64,000 nucleotides of DNA from Haloterrigena turkmenica DSM 5511 (GCF_000025325.1 NC_013743.1:3534001-3598000), one strand, 5' to 3'; shown: positions 16,755 through 25,879, counted from the first letter of the stretch. Notes: a model not told the origin generated them from the letters alone. A program made the numbers and translations.

Positions 16755-16782
16755 GATATATAGGTACGTACGAATATATATC
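16755..16782 (+). promoter_or_regulatory. Candidate operator/promoter dyad upstream of pstS
   Basis: The arms GATATATA (16755-16762) and TATATATC (16775-16782) are perfect inverted repeats. They flank GTACGTAC (16764-16771), itself palindromic. The dyad lies 45-72 bases upstream of the pstS ATG, and either arm could be a TATA box. The whole 16540-16826 interval is AT-rich relative to its surroundings and has no ORF I can support. Confidence 0.55.
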
Positions 16783-16826
16783 AGTCATAGCATCGCTTTT
16801 CTATAATCTGTGGAACCGTTCTGGTG

Positions 16827-17813
16827 ATGGCAGACGACAAGTCCGGCCGTTCGACGCAACGCGTTTCACGACGGAAATTCATCGGTGCCGCCGGCGCCGT
16901 CGGCGCCGTTGCGATCGCTGGGTGCACTGAAGAGACGAGCGACGAGGACAAGGAGATCGACATCGCGGGCTCGAGTACCGTCTACCCGCTGATGGAAGCG
17001 ATCAGCGAGAAGTACAACGAGGACGAAGACGACAGCGTCGGATTCAACATCAGCTCGACCGGTTCCGGCGGCGGCTTCGAGGATCACTTCTGTCCCGGCG
17101 AGACCGACTTCAACAACGCGAGCCGGGCGATGAAGGACGAGGAGAAGTCGAAGTGCAAAGAGAACGACGTCGAGTGGATCGAACTGGTCGCCGCGACGGA
17201 CGCGCTGACGGTCGTCATCAACAACGAGAACGACTGGGCGACCGAGATGACCATTGAGGAACTGGCCCAGATCTGGGAGGCCGACGCCGCCGAGACGTGG
17301 AGCGACGTCAACTCCGAGTGGCCCGACGAGGAGATCGGTCGCCACGGCGCCGACGACACCAGCGGAACCTACGACTACTTCCTCGAGAACGTCATGGGCG
17401 AAGACCGGGGCCACACGGACGACTACCAGGCGACCGAAAACGACGACAACATCGTCACTGGCGTCCAGGGCGACCAGTACGCCATCGGTTACTTCGGCTT
17501 CTCGTACTACTATCAGAACCCCGACCAGGTCACGGCCGTGGCGATCGACAACGGCGACGGTCCCGTCGAACCGAGCCTGGATACCGCGGCCTCCGGCGAG
17601 TACCAGCCGCTGTCGCGCTCGCTGTACACCTACCCCTCGGTCGGCTCTCTCGAGGACAAGGATCACGTCGCCGACTTCGCACGTTTCTTCGTCGAGCAGA
17701 CGACCAACGAGAGTCTCGTCGCCGACGACGTCGGCTACGTGCCCCTCACCGAGGACCAGCAGTCCGAACAGATGGACAAGCTCGTGGAAGTAATCGGCGA
17801 GGAAGAGGAGTAA
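16827..17813 (+). CDS. pstS: Phosphate ABC transporter substrate-binding protein PstS
   Basis: This 328-residue lipoprotein begins with a Tat signal (SRRKFIG, R15-R16) and a lipobox ending at C33, so it should sit outside the membrane. Phosphate-binding elements AGSSTVYPL, STGSGGGFEDH, DDTSGTYDYF and GYFGFSYYYQN are clear. It delivers phosphate to PstC/PstA. ATG at 16827 is preferred over the GTG three bases earlier. It leads the pstSCA part of the split operon. Confidence 0.94.
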   Translation: MADDKSGRSTQRVSRRKFIGAAGAVGAVAIAGCTEETSDEDKEIDIAGSSTVYPLMEAISEKYNEDEDDSVGFNISSTGSGGGFEDHFCPGETDFNNASRAMKDEEKSKCKENDVEWIELVAATDALTVVINNENDWATEMTIEELAQIWEADAAETWSDVNSEWPDEEIGRHGADDTSGTYDYFLENVMGEDRGHTDDYQATENDDNIVTGVQGDQYAIGYFGFSYYYQNPDQVTAVAIDNGDGPVEPSLDTAASGEYQPLSRSLYTYPSVGSLEDKDHVADFARFFVEQTTNESLVADDVGYVPLTEDQQSEQMDKLVEVIGEEEE

Positions 17814-17962
17814 CCGATCACGATGACTCGGTGTATTGTCGGAAGCCAGGCAACTCGATTCGGCGGGGACCGGCAGCGGCTCTCTCGGTTGTCCCTTTTT
17901 TACCGACGTGATTGCGGAGTCGACCATCGTCCGATCGGATCGCCACCGCGCGGTGATCAGCC

Positions 17963-18937
17963 GTGAGTGACGCATCGGCAACGCCGGATCTCCAGCGGTC
18001 CCGGGGCATCGAGGCCCTCAAGGAGCGATCCTACGGGAGTTTTTTCGTCGTCTGTGCGGTCATTACCGTCCTCACGACGATCGCGATCTTCGTGACGCTG
18101 CTTTCGGACGCGACCGCGTTCTTCTCGGAGTACGCGATCGCCGACTTCCTGACCGGGACCACGTGGAGTCCGAACCCGAGAGGCGACGGCTACATCTTCG
18201 GGATCCTTCCGCTGGTGATCGGAACGATTACCGTGACCCTCATGGCCGCGCTGGTCGCGCTGCCGATCGGAACGCTGACGGCGATTTACCTGAGCGAATA
18301 CGCGAGTACGCGCGTTCGATCGGTTCTGAAGCCGATGCTGGAGATCCTCGCCGGGATTCCCACGGTCGTGTACGGCTACTTCGCGCTCGTGTACATCACG
18401 CCGGTGTTGAAGGCGACGCTGTTCCCGTCGCTGCAGACGTTCAACGCGCTCTCGGCGTCGCTGATGATCGGGATCATGATCATTCCGATGGTCTCGTCGA
18501 TCAGCGAAGACGCCATGAGTGCGGTTCCGGACGAGCTCCGGCAGGCCGGCTACGGTCTCGGCGCTACCAAGTACGAGGTCTCGACGAAGATCGTCCTCCC
18601 GGCGGCGATGTCCGGGATCGCCTCCTCGTACATCCTCGCGATCTCGCGGGCGATCGGGGAGACCATGATCGTCGTCGTCGCGATGGGGTCACAGGCCACC
18701 TTCCCCGAGGTCTACACCGGTCTCGGCGGGATCCCCTACATCCATCCCGGGGACGTGCTCCTCGAGTCCGGCATGACGATCACCGTCGCGATGGTCAACA
18801 TCGCCGGCGGGGACCTCACCGGGGGAACGCTGCCCTACGACGCGATGTTCGCGCTCGGGCTACTGTTGTTCGTCGTCACGCTCGTACTGAACGTGATCAG
18901 CGATTGGATCGCGCAACGATACCGGGAGGAATACTGA
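17963..18937 (+). CDS. pstC: Phosphate ABC transporter permease PstC
   Basis: The 324-residue permease has about six membrane segments. It also has the binding-protein-dependent transport loop ELRQAGYGLGATKYEVSTKIVLPAAMSGI, whose conserved EAA-type glycine contacts PstB. TYPICAL features such as PLVIGTITVTLMAAL and GIPTVVYGYFALVYI are present. It starts with GTG at 17963, supported by GGTGATC at 17952-17958, an excellent match to the haloarchaeal anti-Shine-Dalgarno. It is followed after one base by pstA. Confidence 0.94.
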   Translation: MSDASATPDLQRSRGIEALKERSYGSFFVVCAVITVLTTIAIFVTLLSDATAFFSEYAIADFLTGTTWSPNPRGDGYIFGILPLVIGTITVTLMAALVALPIGTLTAIYLSEYASTRVRSVLKPMLEILAGIPTVVYGYFALVYITPVLKATLFPSLQTFNALSASLMIGIMIIPMVSSISEDAMSAVPDELRQAGYGLGATKYEVSTKIVLPAAMSGIASSYILAISRAIGETMIVVVAMGSQATFPEVYTGLGGIPYIHPGDVLLESGMTITVAMVNIAGGDLTGGTLPYDAMFALGLLLFVVTLVLNVISDWIAQRYREEY

Positions 18938-18938
18938 A

Positions 18939-20702
18939 ATGGCTGTCGAACACGATCAACAGACGACCGGATTTGGCCAGGTGAGTCGGCTCAAAGGACT
19001 CGTCTTCGAATACCTCTCGTTCGGCGCGTCCGTCGTCGGCATCCTCGCGCTGGCGGTGTTGCTGATCTACGTCACCGTCGACGCGTTCGAACTCAGCAAC
19101 GCCAGCCCCGAGTGGCTGCTGACCTACGTTGCCACGCTAGTCGTCCCGTACGTCGGCTTCTGCCTCTACAGCGCGAACGACCGCGAGGTGACTCGACGCG
19201 TTGGACTCGCGCTCGGCGGTGGACTGATCGCCACGCCGGTCGTGATCAACGGGTTCGAACTGCTCGTGCGACCGATCCCGCGTCTCGGTTGGCACCTCGT
19301 CTACCTGTTCGCCGTCGTGATACCGGTTACGTGCTACAGCACCTACGTCGGCAGCCAACGACCCGTCGGTCGGGTCGGCTTCGGATTCGTCGGTCGACTC
19401 CTCGGAGGGACGGCTCTCGGAATCGCGCTGATCCTCCTGTTCGTCGTCTTCGACCAGTACCTCTGGCTGTTGACGTACACCTTCGGGCTGGTTCCGGCGG
19501 CCGCCGCGTTGGTGTACAGTCGGTACCGCGAATCGGATCTGACGGCGCTGCTGGCCTATCCGATTGGTGCGGTCGGTCTCGGCGCCGCGTTCTACGTGCG
19601 CGGACTGTTCGACGTGTATCCGACCACGTGGTTGATATTCATCTGGACGCTGGCGATTCCGGCCTCCGGAGCCATCGCCGCGGTCGTCGCTCGCGACGAG
19701 GATACCCGGACCGGCCTCATCCTCGGCGGCGTCGCCTTCCTGTTGGCTGTCGGCGGGAGTTTCGCGGCCGGGCAAGTCGGTATGGAGTCGAAAAACGTAC
19801 TACTGGTCCTGCTGACGACCGGCATCCCGACGGTCGCGTTCGGCCGACGGACGTTCACCGCCGAGCGGGGGCGAATCGGACTGCTCCTGCCGGTGCTGAT
19901 CGTCGCCGGCGCGGTCCTCGGAACCGTCCTCGTCAGGACGATGGGATTCCCGGGTCCGAACTCGTGGCTCGACCCGTCGTTCGTGACGGGAAGCGCCTCG
20001 TCGACGGCGCGGGACGCAGGGTTCTACCCGCCGATCGTGGGCTCGGTCATGATCATCGCCTTCGTGGCGCTGGTCTCGTTCGTGCTCGGCGTCGGCTCCG
20101 CAGTGTTCCTCGAGGAGTACGCCAGCGACAGCGGGATCACCGGCGCGATCACGCGCGTGATCCAGATTAACATCGCCAACCTTGCCGCCGTTCCGTCGGT
20201 CGTCTACGGACTACTCGGGCTCGGGCTGTTCATCAATCTGCTCGGGCTCGGTATGGGGGCGATCGTCACCGCGGTGCTCACGCTGTCGCTGCTGATCCTG
20301 CCGATCACGATCATCTCGGCCCAGGAGGCGATCCGGTCCGTTCCGGACGATCTCCGCAACGGCTCCTACGCGATGGGTGCGACTCGGTGGCAGACGACCC
20401 GAAACGTCGTCCTCCCCGAAGCGTTCCCGGGCATTCTGACGGGGACGATCCTCGCACTCGGCCGCGCGATCGGCGAAACGGCGCCGCTGATCATCATCGG
20501 CGTTCCCCACCTCACCTACTCTCCCCCGAACGGAATCTGGGACAAGGCGAGCGCCATGCCGCTGCAGATCTACGTCTGGTCGCATTCGGCGATCGGCGAG
20601 TTCCGGTACGGCGTCCTCGCCGCCGGGGTCGTCACGCTCCTGTTCGTGCTGATCGGGATGAACGCGACCGCGATCATCCTCCGGAACCGCTTCGAACGCT
20701 AA
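18939..20702 (+). CDS. pstA: Phosphate ABC transporter permease PstA with long N-terminal membrane extension
   Basis: The product is 587 residues, about twice a usual PstA. Residues from roughly 355 on form the permease domain (GFYPPIVGSVMIIAFVALV, VPSVVYGLLGLGLF, and the coupling loop DDLRNGSYAMGATRW). The first 350 residues hold about eight extra hydrophobic segments with no named domain. The extension is in frame and has the same base composition as the rest, so it looks like a lineage-specific addition rather than a fusion artefact. It starts one base after pstC. Confidence 0.92.
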   Translation: MAVEHDQQTTGFGQVSRLKGLVFEYLSFGASVVGILALAVLLIYVTVDAFELSNASPEWLLTYVATLVVPYVGFCLYSANDREVTRRVGLALGGGLIATPVVINGFELLVRPIPRLGWHLVYLFAVVIPVTCYSTYVGSQRPVGRVGFGFVGRLLGGTALGIALILLFVVFDQYLWLLTYTFGLVPAAAALVYSRYRESDLTALLAYPIGAVGLGAAFYVRGLFDVYPTTWLIFIWTLAIPASGAIAAVVARDEDTRTGLILGGVAFLLAVGGSFAAGQVGMESKNVLLVLLTTGIPTVAFGRRTFTAERGRIGLLLPVLIVAGAVLGTVLVRTMGFPGPNSWLDPSFVTGSASSTARDAGFYPPIVGSVMIIAFVALVSFVLGVGSAVFLEEYASDSGITGAITRVIQINIANLAAVPSVVYGLLGLGLFINLLGLGMGAIVTAVLTLSLLILPITIISAQEAIRSVPDDLRNGSYAMGATRWQTTRNVVLPEAFPGILTGTILALGRAIGETAPLIIIGVPHLTYSPPNGIWDKASAMPLQIYVWSHSAIGEFRYGVLAAGVVTLLFVLIGMNATAIILRNRFER

Positions 20703-20906
20703 CCGACCGCGACACGCGGGCGTCGACCGTTCGCGAACGGTCGGCGAACCGGTCTTCTTCGAACTACCGTCCTCAGGTCCAGTTTCGCGACCGTCTCCCG
20801 ATACCCGCGCGGAACGGCGACTACGCAATAGCGCTACAGCGGTCGCAAAAACGGTCCGTACCGCTCCTAGAAACCGTCTTCTATCGTCCCGGTGTCGTCT
20901 CACGTG

Positions 20907-21053
20907 ATGCCCGAACGGATCGACACCTGTCCCATCTGTGCGTTCACTCCGGACGCGGAGACGGACGTCTACACCCACGTACTGACCAGCCACCGGAAGC
21001 AGGCCATCGCTGAAGCGTTACTCGAGCGCCGGCCGGCCCAACCGGTCCGCTGA
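20907..21053 (+). CDS. Small zinc-finger protein
   Basis: This 48-residue ORF starts at ATG 20907. It contains one C2H2-like finger: C8-P-I-C11, then H25 and H31 in DVYTHVLTSHRKQ. Many haloarchaeal genomes carry such single-finger micro-proteins, usually without known targets. No overlapping gene competes for this stretch, and the finger spacing is too regular to be accidental. It is 204 bases beyond pstA and might be its last co-transcribed gene. Confidence 0.7.
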   Translation: MPERIDTCPICAFTPDAETDVYTHVLTSHRKQAIAEALLERRPAQPVR

Positions 21054-21095
21054 GAGCGCGGCTGACGAGCCGTCCGGAGCACCCGTTGCGCGCAT

Positions 21096-21122
21096 CCCCC
21101 TACCCCACCCCCACCCCTACCC
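21096..21122 (-). other. C-rich tract; G-quadruplex motif on the minus strand
   Basis: Five runs of three to five C (21096-21100, 21103-21106, 21108-21112, 21114-21117, 21120-21122) are separated by only one or two bases. The minus strand thus has five G runs with very short loops, a strong intramolecular quadruplex pattern. It sits between the zinc-finger ORF and the next gene and is followed by TTCTTTTC. The rest of 21054-21366 shows no gene. Confidence 0.75.
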
Positions 21123-21366
21123 TGTTCTTTTCGTCCGACTGAATCGGCCTCGAGACGGCAGTCTCGACCGGCTCGGCCGTTTTCGGCGTTGAACGTACGG
21201 AGCTGCGAACGAGAGCGCACCGCACCGAATCGATTCGATTCCGTCGGAGTCCAGTCGATACGGACCACCTCGAGCGGATACCGAGGCCTCAATACCCCAA
21301 TTAGCAGCAGCTATGTGCGTTTCCGAAGGTTCGCTATGTACGGACCATCCGCGAGGCCAACAAGTC

Positions 21367-21606
21367 ATGAGCGACTCCGCAAACGGCTACGACGACCGCA
21401 CGACTAAACAGCGACTGGCCAGCGCCCAGGCCCAGGCCGAAGGCGAGTCGGGCCGCCGGCGACAGCTCGAGTGTCTCGTCGTTCGCTACCGAGACCGGCC
21501 CGATCGGTGTACGATCACGCCGCGAGAGTGTTCCGAGGAGGAGCGGCTCACCCACTGGCTGTCGGCCGATCTATCGGCGGTCGTCGACCTCGAGGACGCT
21601 CGCTGA
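21367..21606 (+). CDS. Small haloarchaeal protein, probably DUF7511
   Basis: This 79-residue protein has an N-terminal charged helix (YDDRTTKQRLASAQAQAEG) and a conserved block LECLVVRYRDRPDRC, with LTHWLSADLSAVVDLEDAR at the end. The block resembles small haloarchaeal proteins that I recall as DUF7511. No function is known. ATG at 21367 is preferred; an in-frame ATG at 21313 would add residues that do not fit the block. Confidence 0.6.
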   Translation: MSDSANGYDDRTTKQRLASAQAQAEGESGRRRQLECLVVRYRDRPDRCTITPRECSEEERLTHWLSADLSAVVDLEDAR

Positions 21607-21846
21607 CGGCGCCGAGACCCACCGGTAGCGACGCCGCGCGAGTGATTCGAAACCGGGCCGCTGCCCGGGCTCGTGCGGGCCGTTCATCGCTCCTCGGGGC
21701 CGTCAGTCACGACGCGTATCCGAGCGTTCGGATATCGGTGTACGAATAGCCGACACGACGCGCCGTCGGCCGGCTCTCGGCGCGGATAGCTCGCAACCTT
21801 TATCAAGCGCACGGGGGAAGCTACAGGCAAGATTACTCATCGTCTT

Positions 21847-23079
21847 ATGGAAGGAAATGGACAACCGGAGGTGAACATCGGGCTCGTCGGTCACGTCGAC
21901 CACGGCAAGACGACACTGGTGCAAGCACTCAGTGGGTCGTGGACGGACCAGCACAGCGAGGAGATGAAACGTGGTATCTCCATCCGGCTGGGGTACGCGG
22001 ACGCGACGTTCCGCTACTGTGACGGACTCGAGGAACCCGAATGTTACACCGTCGAGGAGGAGTGTCCGGACGGCTCGTCGAGCGAGCCGCTTCGGACCGT
22101 GTCGTTCGTCGACGCCCCGGGTCACGAGACCCTCATGGCGACGATGCTGTCTGGCGCTTCGCTGATGGACGGCGCCGTGTTGGTGGTCAGCGCCAACGAA
22201 CCCGTCCCGCAGCCCCAGACCGAAGAGCACCTGATGGCGCTCGACATCATCGGCATCGACAACATCGTCATCGCCCAGAACAAGGTCGACCTCGTCAGCA
22301 GCGATCAGGCCCGCCAGAACTACGAGGAGATCCAGGAGTTCGTCGAAGGCACCGTCGCCGAAGACGCGCCCGTCGTTCCGGTGTCGGCCGGCCAGGAGGT
22401 CAACCTCGACCTGCTGATCCAGGCCATCGAGGAGGAGATCCCCACGCCGGACCGGGATCCCGACGCCGATCCGCGGATGCACGTCGCACGCAGCTTCGAC
22501 ATCAACAAGCCGGGGACGAGCGCGAAGGATCTCGCCGGCGGCGTCCTCGGGGGCAGCCTCGTACAGGGCCAACTCGAGGTCGGCGACGAGATCGAGATCC
22601 GTCCCGGCCGCGAGGTCGAGGAGGGCGGCCAGACCGAGTACGTGCCGATCGAGACGACGGTTCGATCGCTGCAGGCCGGCGGAGAGACCGTCGACACCGT
22701 CACGCCGGGCGGCCTGCTGGGCGTCGGGACCGGGCTCGACCCCTCGCTGACGAAAGGCGACGCGTTAGCCGGTCGACTCGCCGGACCGTCGGGCTCGCTC
22801 CCGCCGACCTGGCAGTCCTTTACGATGGAGGTCGACCTGCTCGAGCGCGTCGTCGGCGCCGAGAGCGGCGAGACGGTCGACGAGATCAGCACGGGCGAAC
22901 CCCTGATGATGACCGTCGGCACGGCGACGACCGTCGGCGCGGTCACCAGCGCCCGCGAGGGCGAGTGCGAGGTCAACCTCAAACGACCCGTCGCCGCCGA
23001 ACCGGGCGCGAAGATCGCGATCAACCGCCGCATCGGCGCGCGCTGGCGACTGATCGGGCTCGGAACGCTCACGGACTAA
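21847..23079 (+). CDS. eif2g: Translation initiation factor aIF2 subunit gamma
   Basis: This 410-residue GTPase carries initiator tRNA to the small ribosomal subunit together with the alpha and beta subunits. G1 is G15-HVDHGK-T22, G3 is DAPGHE, and G4 is NKVD. The EF-Tu-like beta barrels follow ([21 protein letters not shown]). The family's zinc knuckle region is partly kept, as cysteines in [27 protein letters not shown]-like CCTTTATCAAG lies at about 21797-21807. The 21607-21846 spacer has nothing else visible. It leads a classic archaeal cluster. Confidence 0.96.
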   Translation: MEGNGQPEVNIGLVGHVDHGKTTLVQALSGSWTDQHSEEMKRGISIRLGYADATFRYCDGLEEPECYTVEEECPDGSSSEPLRTVSFVDAPGHETLMATMLSGASLMDGAVLVVSANEPVPQPQTEEHLMALDIIGIDNIVIAQNKVDLVSSDQARQNYEEIQEFVEGTVAEDAPVVPVSAGQEVNLDLLIQAIEEEIPTPDRDPDADPRMHVARSFDINKPGTSAKDLAGGVLGGSLVQGQLEVGDEIEIRPGREVEEGGQTEYVPIETTVRSLQAGGETVDTVTPGGLLGVGTGLDPSLTKGDALAGRLAGPSGSLPPTWQSFTMEVDLLERVVGAESGETVDEISTGEPLMMTVGTATTVGAVTSAREGECEVNLKRPVAAEPGAKIAINRRIGARWRLIGLGTLTD

Positions 23080-23105
23080 CACGATCGACGAGACATCCAT
23101 AACGA

Positions 23106-23498
23106 ATGGCTACGCCGACGCAGGTCGCCCTCGACACGAGCGCGCTCATGATGCCCGTCGAACTCGACGTCAGGTTGTTCGACGAACTCGAGCGGTTGCT
23201 CGACGACTACGAGACGACGGCTCCACAAGCCGTCCTCGAGGAACTCCGTCGCCTCTCGGAGAAGGGCGGCGAGGAGGGAACGGCCGCGAACGTCGGCCAC
23301 GATTTGGCGACCGAACGCTGTCTCGTCGTCGACACAGAGGCGTCGTACGCCGACGACGCGCTAGTCGAACTCGCCCGCGGGGGAGTCGTCGACTACGTCG
23401 TCACGAACGATCGCCCGCTGCGCGACCGGGTGCTCGAGGCGAGTGTACCGGTAATTGCATTACGCGGGAGAAACAAGTTAGCGATCACTCAACCATAG
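23106..23498 (+). CDS. PIN domain protein
   Basis: This 130-residue PIN-fold protein has acidic residues suited to a metal-dependent RNA nuclease: D10 in VALDTSALMMP, D102 in VVTNDRPLRDRV and downstream aspartates. It starts 26 bases after aIF2-gamma and ends two bases before rpo7, a position shared by many archaea. An Fcf1/Utp24-like or rRNA-processing role is plausible, but a toxin role is unlikely because no antitoxin is adjacent. Confidence 0.88.
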   Translation: MATPTQVALDTSALMMPVELDVRLFDELERLLDDYETTAPQAVLEELRRLSEKGGEEGTAANVGHDLATERCLVVDTEASYADDALVELARGGVVDYVVTNDRPLRDRVLEASVPVIALRGRNKLAITQP

Positions 23499-23499
23499 A

Positions 23500-24075
23500 A
23501 TGTACAAACGGGTCAGACTGAAAGACACGGTAGAAGTACCGCCGGAGGAGCTCGGCGACGTCTCGCCGGACCTCGTGAAGCGACTGCTACAGGACAAACT
23601 CGAGGGGCGCATGGACGAGGAGGTCGGTAGCGTCGTCTCGGTTACCGAGGTTCACGACATCGGCGAGGGGACCGTCCTCCCGAACCGACCGGGCGTCTAC
23701 TACGAGGCCGAGTTCGACGCGGTCACCTTCGATCCGCAGATGCAGGAAGTCGTCGACGGCACCGTCGTCGAAGTCGTCGAGTTCGGCGCCTTCGTCGGCA
23801 TCGGCCCGGTCGACGGCCTGCTGCACGTCTCGCAGATCAGCGACGAGTACCTCGCCTTCGACGGTGAGAATCAGCGACTCTCCTCGAACGAGTCCGACCG
23901 CGCACTCGGCGTCGACGACGCCGTCCGCGCACGGATCGTCACCAAGAGTATCGACGAGCGCAACCCTCGAGACTCGAAGATCGGCCTCACGGCCAAACAG
24001 CCCGGCCTGGGCAAACACGGCTGGCTCGAGGAGGAACACGAGAAACGCGAAGCGACGACGGCCGAGGGTGAGTAA
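23500..24075 (+). CDS. rpo7: RNA polymerase subunit Rpo7 (E')
   Basis: This 191-residue subunit starts MYKRVRLKDTVEVPPEELG. An N-terminal truncated RNP-like domain is followed by an S1 RNA-binding domain (VVDGTVVEVVEFGAFVGIGPVDGLLHVSQIS). With Rpo4 it forms the stalk of the archaeal polymerase, aiding open-complex formation and RNA binding. It follows the PIN gene by one base and precedes spt4 by two. Confidence 0.96.
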   Translation: MYKRVRLKDTVEVPPEELGDVSPDLVKRLLQDKLEGRMDEEVGSVVSVTEVHDIGEGTVLPNRPGVYYEAEFDAVTFDPQMQEVVDGTVVEVVEFGAFVGIGPVDGLLHVSQISDEYLAFDGENQRLSSNESDRALGVDDAVRARIVTKSIDERNPRDSKIGLTAKQPGLGKHGWLEEEHEKREATTAEGE

Positions 24076-24077
24076 CC

Positions 24078-24275
24078 ATGGCATCGGATCGTCTCGTCTG
24101 TCGCGAGTGTCACCGGGTCAACGACCCCGACAACGACACCTGCGAGAGCTGTAACTCCTCGTCGCTGACCGAGGACTGGGCGGGCTACGTCGTCATCGCC
24201 CACCCCGAGGAGAGCCAGATCGCCACCGAGATGCAGGTCACCGAACCCGGCGCGTACGCGCTGAAGGTCCGCTGA
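24078..24275 (+). CDS. spt4: Transcription elongation factor Spt4 (RpoE2)
   Basis: This 65-residue zinc-ribbon protein has C8-x2-C11 and C22-x2-C25, then the typical LTEDWAGYVVIAHPEES. It pairs with Spt5 (NusG-like), clamping RNA polymerase for processive elongation. Its spacing from rpo7 (two bases) and to the kinase gene (seven) shows an operon. All four zinc ligands are intact. Confidence 0.96.
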   Translation: MASDRLVCRECHRVNDPDNDTCESCNSSSLTEDWAGYVVIAHPEESQIATEMQVTEPGAYALKVR

Positions 24276-24282
24276 CGACGCC

Positions 24283-24924
24283 GTGACCCGCGACGATTCT
24301 CCCGCGGAGACGGATACGGACGCGGACGCAGCTGCGAACGCAAACGCTGATACGAACGGAGCGGCGTCGACTCCCGATATCGACGATCAGCTACTGGTTC
24401 TGCCCGACGACCTCCGCCACGAACTCAAGGAGCCGATGGGACCGGTCGAGACCGACGCTGACCGGCTCCTCAAGGACGTCGACGGGCCGCTGATCGCCGT
24501 CGGAGACGTCGTCACCTACCACTTCCTGCGGGCGGGTCGCCCGCCGGACGTCGCGCTCGTCGACGAGCGGACCAAGCGGTCTGCCGTCGACGAGGAGATC
24601 CGCGAGACCGTCACCGAGGGGACGACCGTCGAGGTCGTCAACCCGCCCGCTGAGATCTCGCAGGCGGTCGTCGAGGCCCTCCTCGAGGGGCTGGCCAGCG
24701 ACGAACCGACCACGATCCTCGTCGAGGGTGAGGAAGATCTGGTCGCTCTGCCGGCGATCGTCGCCGCTCCCGAGGGCGCGAGCGTCGTCTACGGCCAGCC
24801 CGACGAGGGGATGGTTCACGTAAAAGTCACCGAGGAACACCAGCAGGACATGCGGGCGCTGCTCGACCGGTTCGAGGGCGACATCGATCGCTTTTGGGAA
24901 CTACTCGAGGCGTCCGGCGGCTAG
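24283..24924 (+). CDS. GTP-dependent dephospho-CoA kinase
   Basis: The 213-residue protein matches the archaeal DUF359 family, which makes CoA by GTP-dependent phosphorylation of dephospho-CoA. LVLPDDLRHELKEPMGPV, VGDVVTYHFLRAGRPPDVALVDERTKR and LVEGEEDLVALPAIVAAPEG carry its conserved acidic and basic residues. The first 36 residues are an acidic, Ala-rich extension. It starts with GTG at 24283, eight bases after the Spt4 stop, and ends this operon. Confidence 0.9.
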   Translation: MTRDDSPAETDTDADAAANANADTNGAASTPDIDDQLLVLPDDLRHELKEPMGPVETDADRLLKDVDGPLIAVGDVVTYHFLRAGRPPDVALVDERTKRSAVDEEIRETVTEGTTVEVVNPPAEISQAVVEALLEGLASDEPTTILVEGEEDLVALPAIVAAPEGASVVYGQPDEGMVHVKVTEEHQQDMRALLDRFEGDIDRFWELLEASGG

Positions 24925-25097
24925 GTCTCGTAGGGTCCAATCCCCGTCCGCTCTCTCGCCGTCCGATAGCCGGTACGGTATCCGCAATCCGCCTAGTATC
25001 GTAAAACTGACTGGTCTCAGACACCGGTCACTGAGCCGAGTACCAAATATCGCCGGGTGTGAGCGCTTATACTTCTGATCTCCTATATTCAGCTATC

Positions 25098-25811
25098 GTG
25101 GAAGAGAGCATCTCCGGATTCAAAGTAGGCGGTGACTGGGGGACGGTAGTCGAACACGGAGAGCGAATCACCCAGGCGCTTCGAGAACTCGATGTCGAAA
25201 ACGACGACGGAGACGACGGTCGATTCGCCGCCGCGTTCGACGAGTGGAACGAGTGGCGCCCGAAGGCCCACGAGGACTTCGAGCGAGACGTCAAAGAGAA
25301 GACCGCCGAACAGGCGAGCGTCGACGAAGGCGAAGGCGAGCGAGAGGGGGCAGAACCCGACGAGGACCTACAGGCCGCCGGCGAGAAGCTGTCGGCGTCG
25401 TACGCGGCGCTCGAGGACCGTGAGGTCGACGAGGCGGTCGAGAACGGAACCGAGGCGCTCGACCGCGCGGCGCGAGCGGCCGACTCGGTGAGCCGAAAAG
25501 CGGTTCGAACCGTCGAGAAGAGCGTCTACCGACACGTCATGACGCAGCTCGCGCCGTGTTACTTCGACAACGAACTCGTCAGCGCCAACGTCCAGCGGCC
25601 GCTCGCCGACGACGGGGACGGGTTCGGCTTCGAGGTGAACGTCAACGACGACCGACTCAAGGCGGAGGTCTCGACCGTCCTCTCGCGGTACGAGGACGAG
25701 GTCGATCGCTGGCACGTCGACGTCGAGAAGAACACCGAGTCCCTCGAAGCGATCGAAGGCGCCGAGGTTCCGCCGGAACTCGGCGATCAGTCGCGCTCGA
25801 CGACGACCTGA
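25098..25811 (+). CDS. DUF5828 family protein
   Basis: This 237-residue haloarchaeal protein starts MEESISGFKVGGDWGTVVE. Acidic coiled-coil-like segments occupy about 65-145, and VYRHVMTQLAPCYFDNELVSANV is conserved near the middle. No function is known. GTG at 25098 is chosen over GTG at 25059 because a TATA-like CTTATAC at about 25066 sits 27 bases upstream, which would make the message leaderless at 25098. Confidence 0.85.
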   Translation: MEESISGFKVGGDWGTVVEHGERITQALRELDVENDDGDDGRFAAAFDEWNEWRPKAHEDFERDVKEKTAEQASVDEGEGEREGAEPDEDLQAAGEKLSASYAALEDREVDEAVENGTEALDRAARAADSVSRKAVRTVEKSVYRHVMTQLAPCYFDNELVSANVQRPLADDGDGFGFEVNVNDDRLKAEVSTVLSRYEDEVDRWHVDVEKNTESLEAIEGAEVPPELGDQSRSTTT

Positions 25812-25879
25812 GCGATCCGCCTCCGCGCGGTGAAAGCCGATCGACGCACCACCGAGAAATCGGTGCACGGGGCCGCCGG

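Noticed and set aside
25059-25097. Longer start for the DUF5828 protein
   Set aside because: The TATA box lies within this stretch, so the message would start after it.
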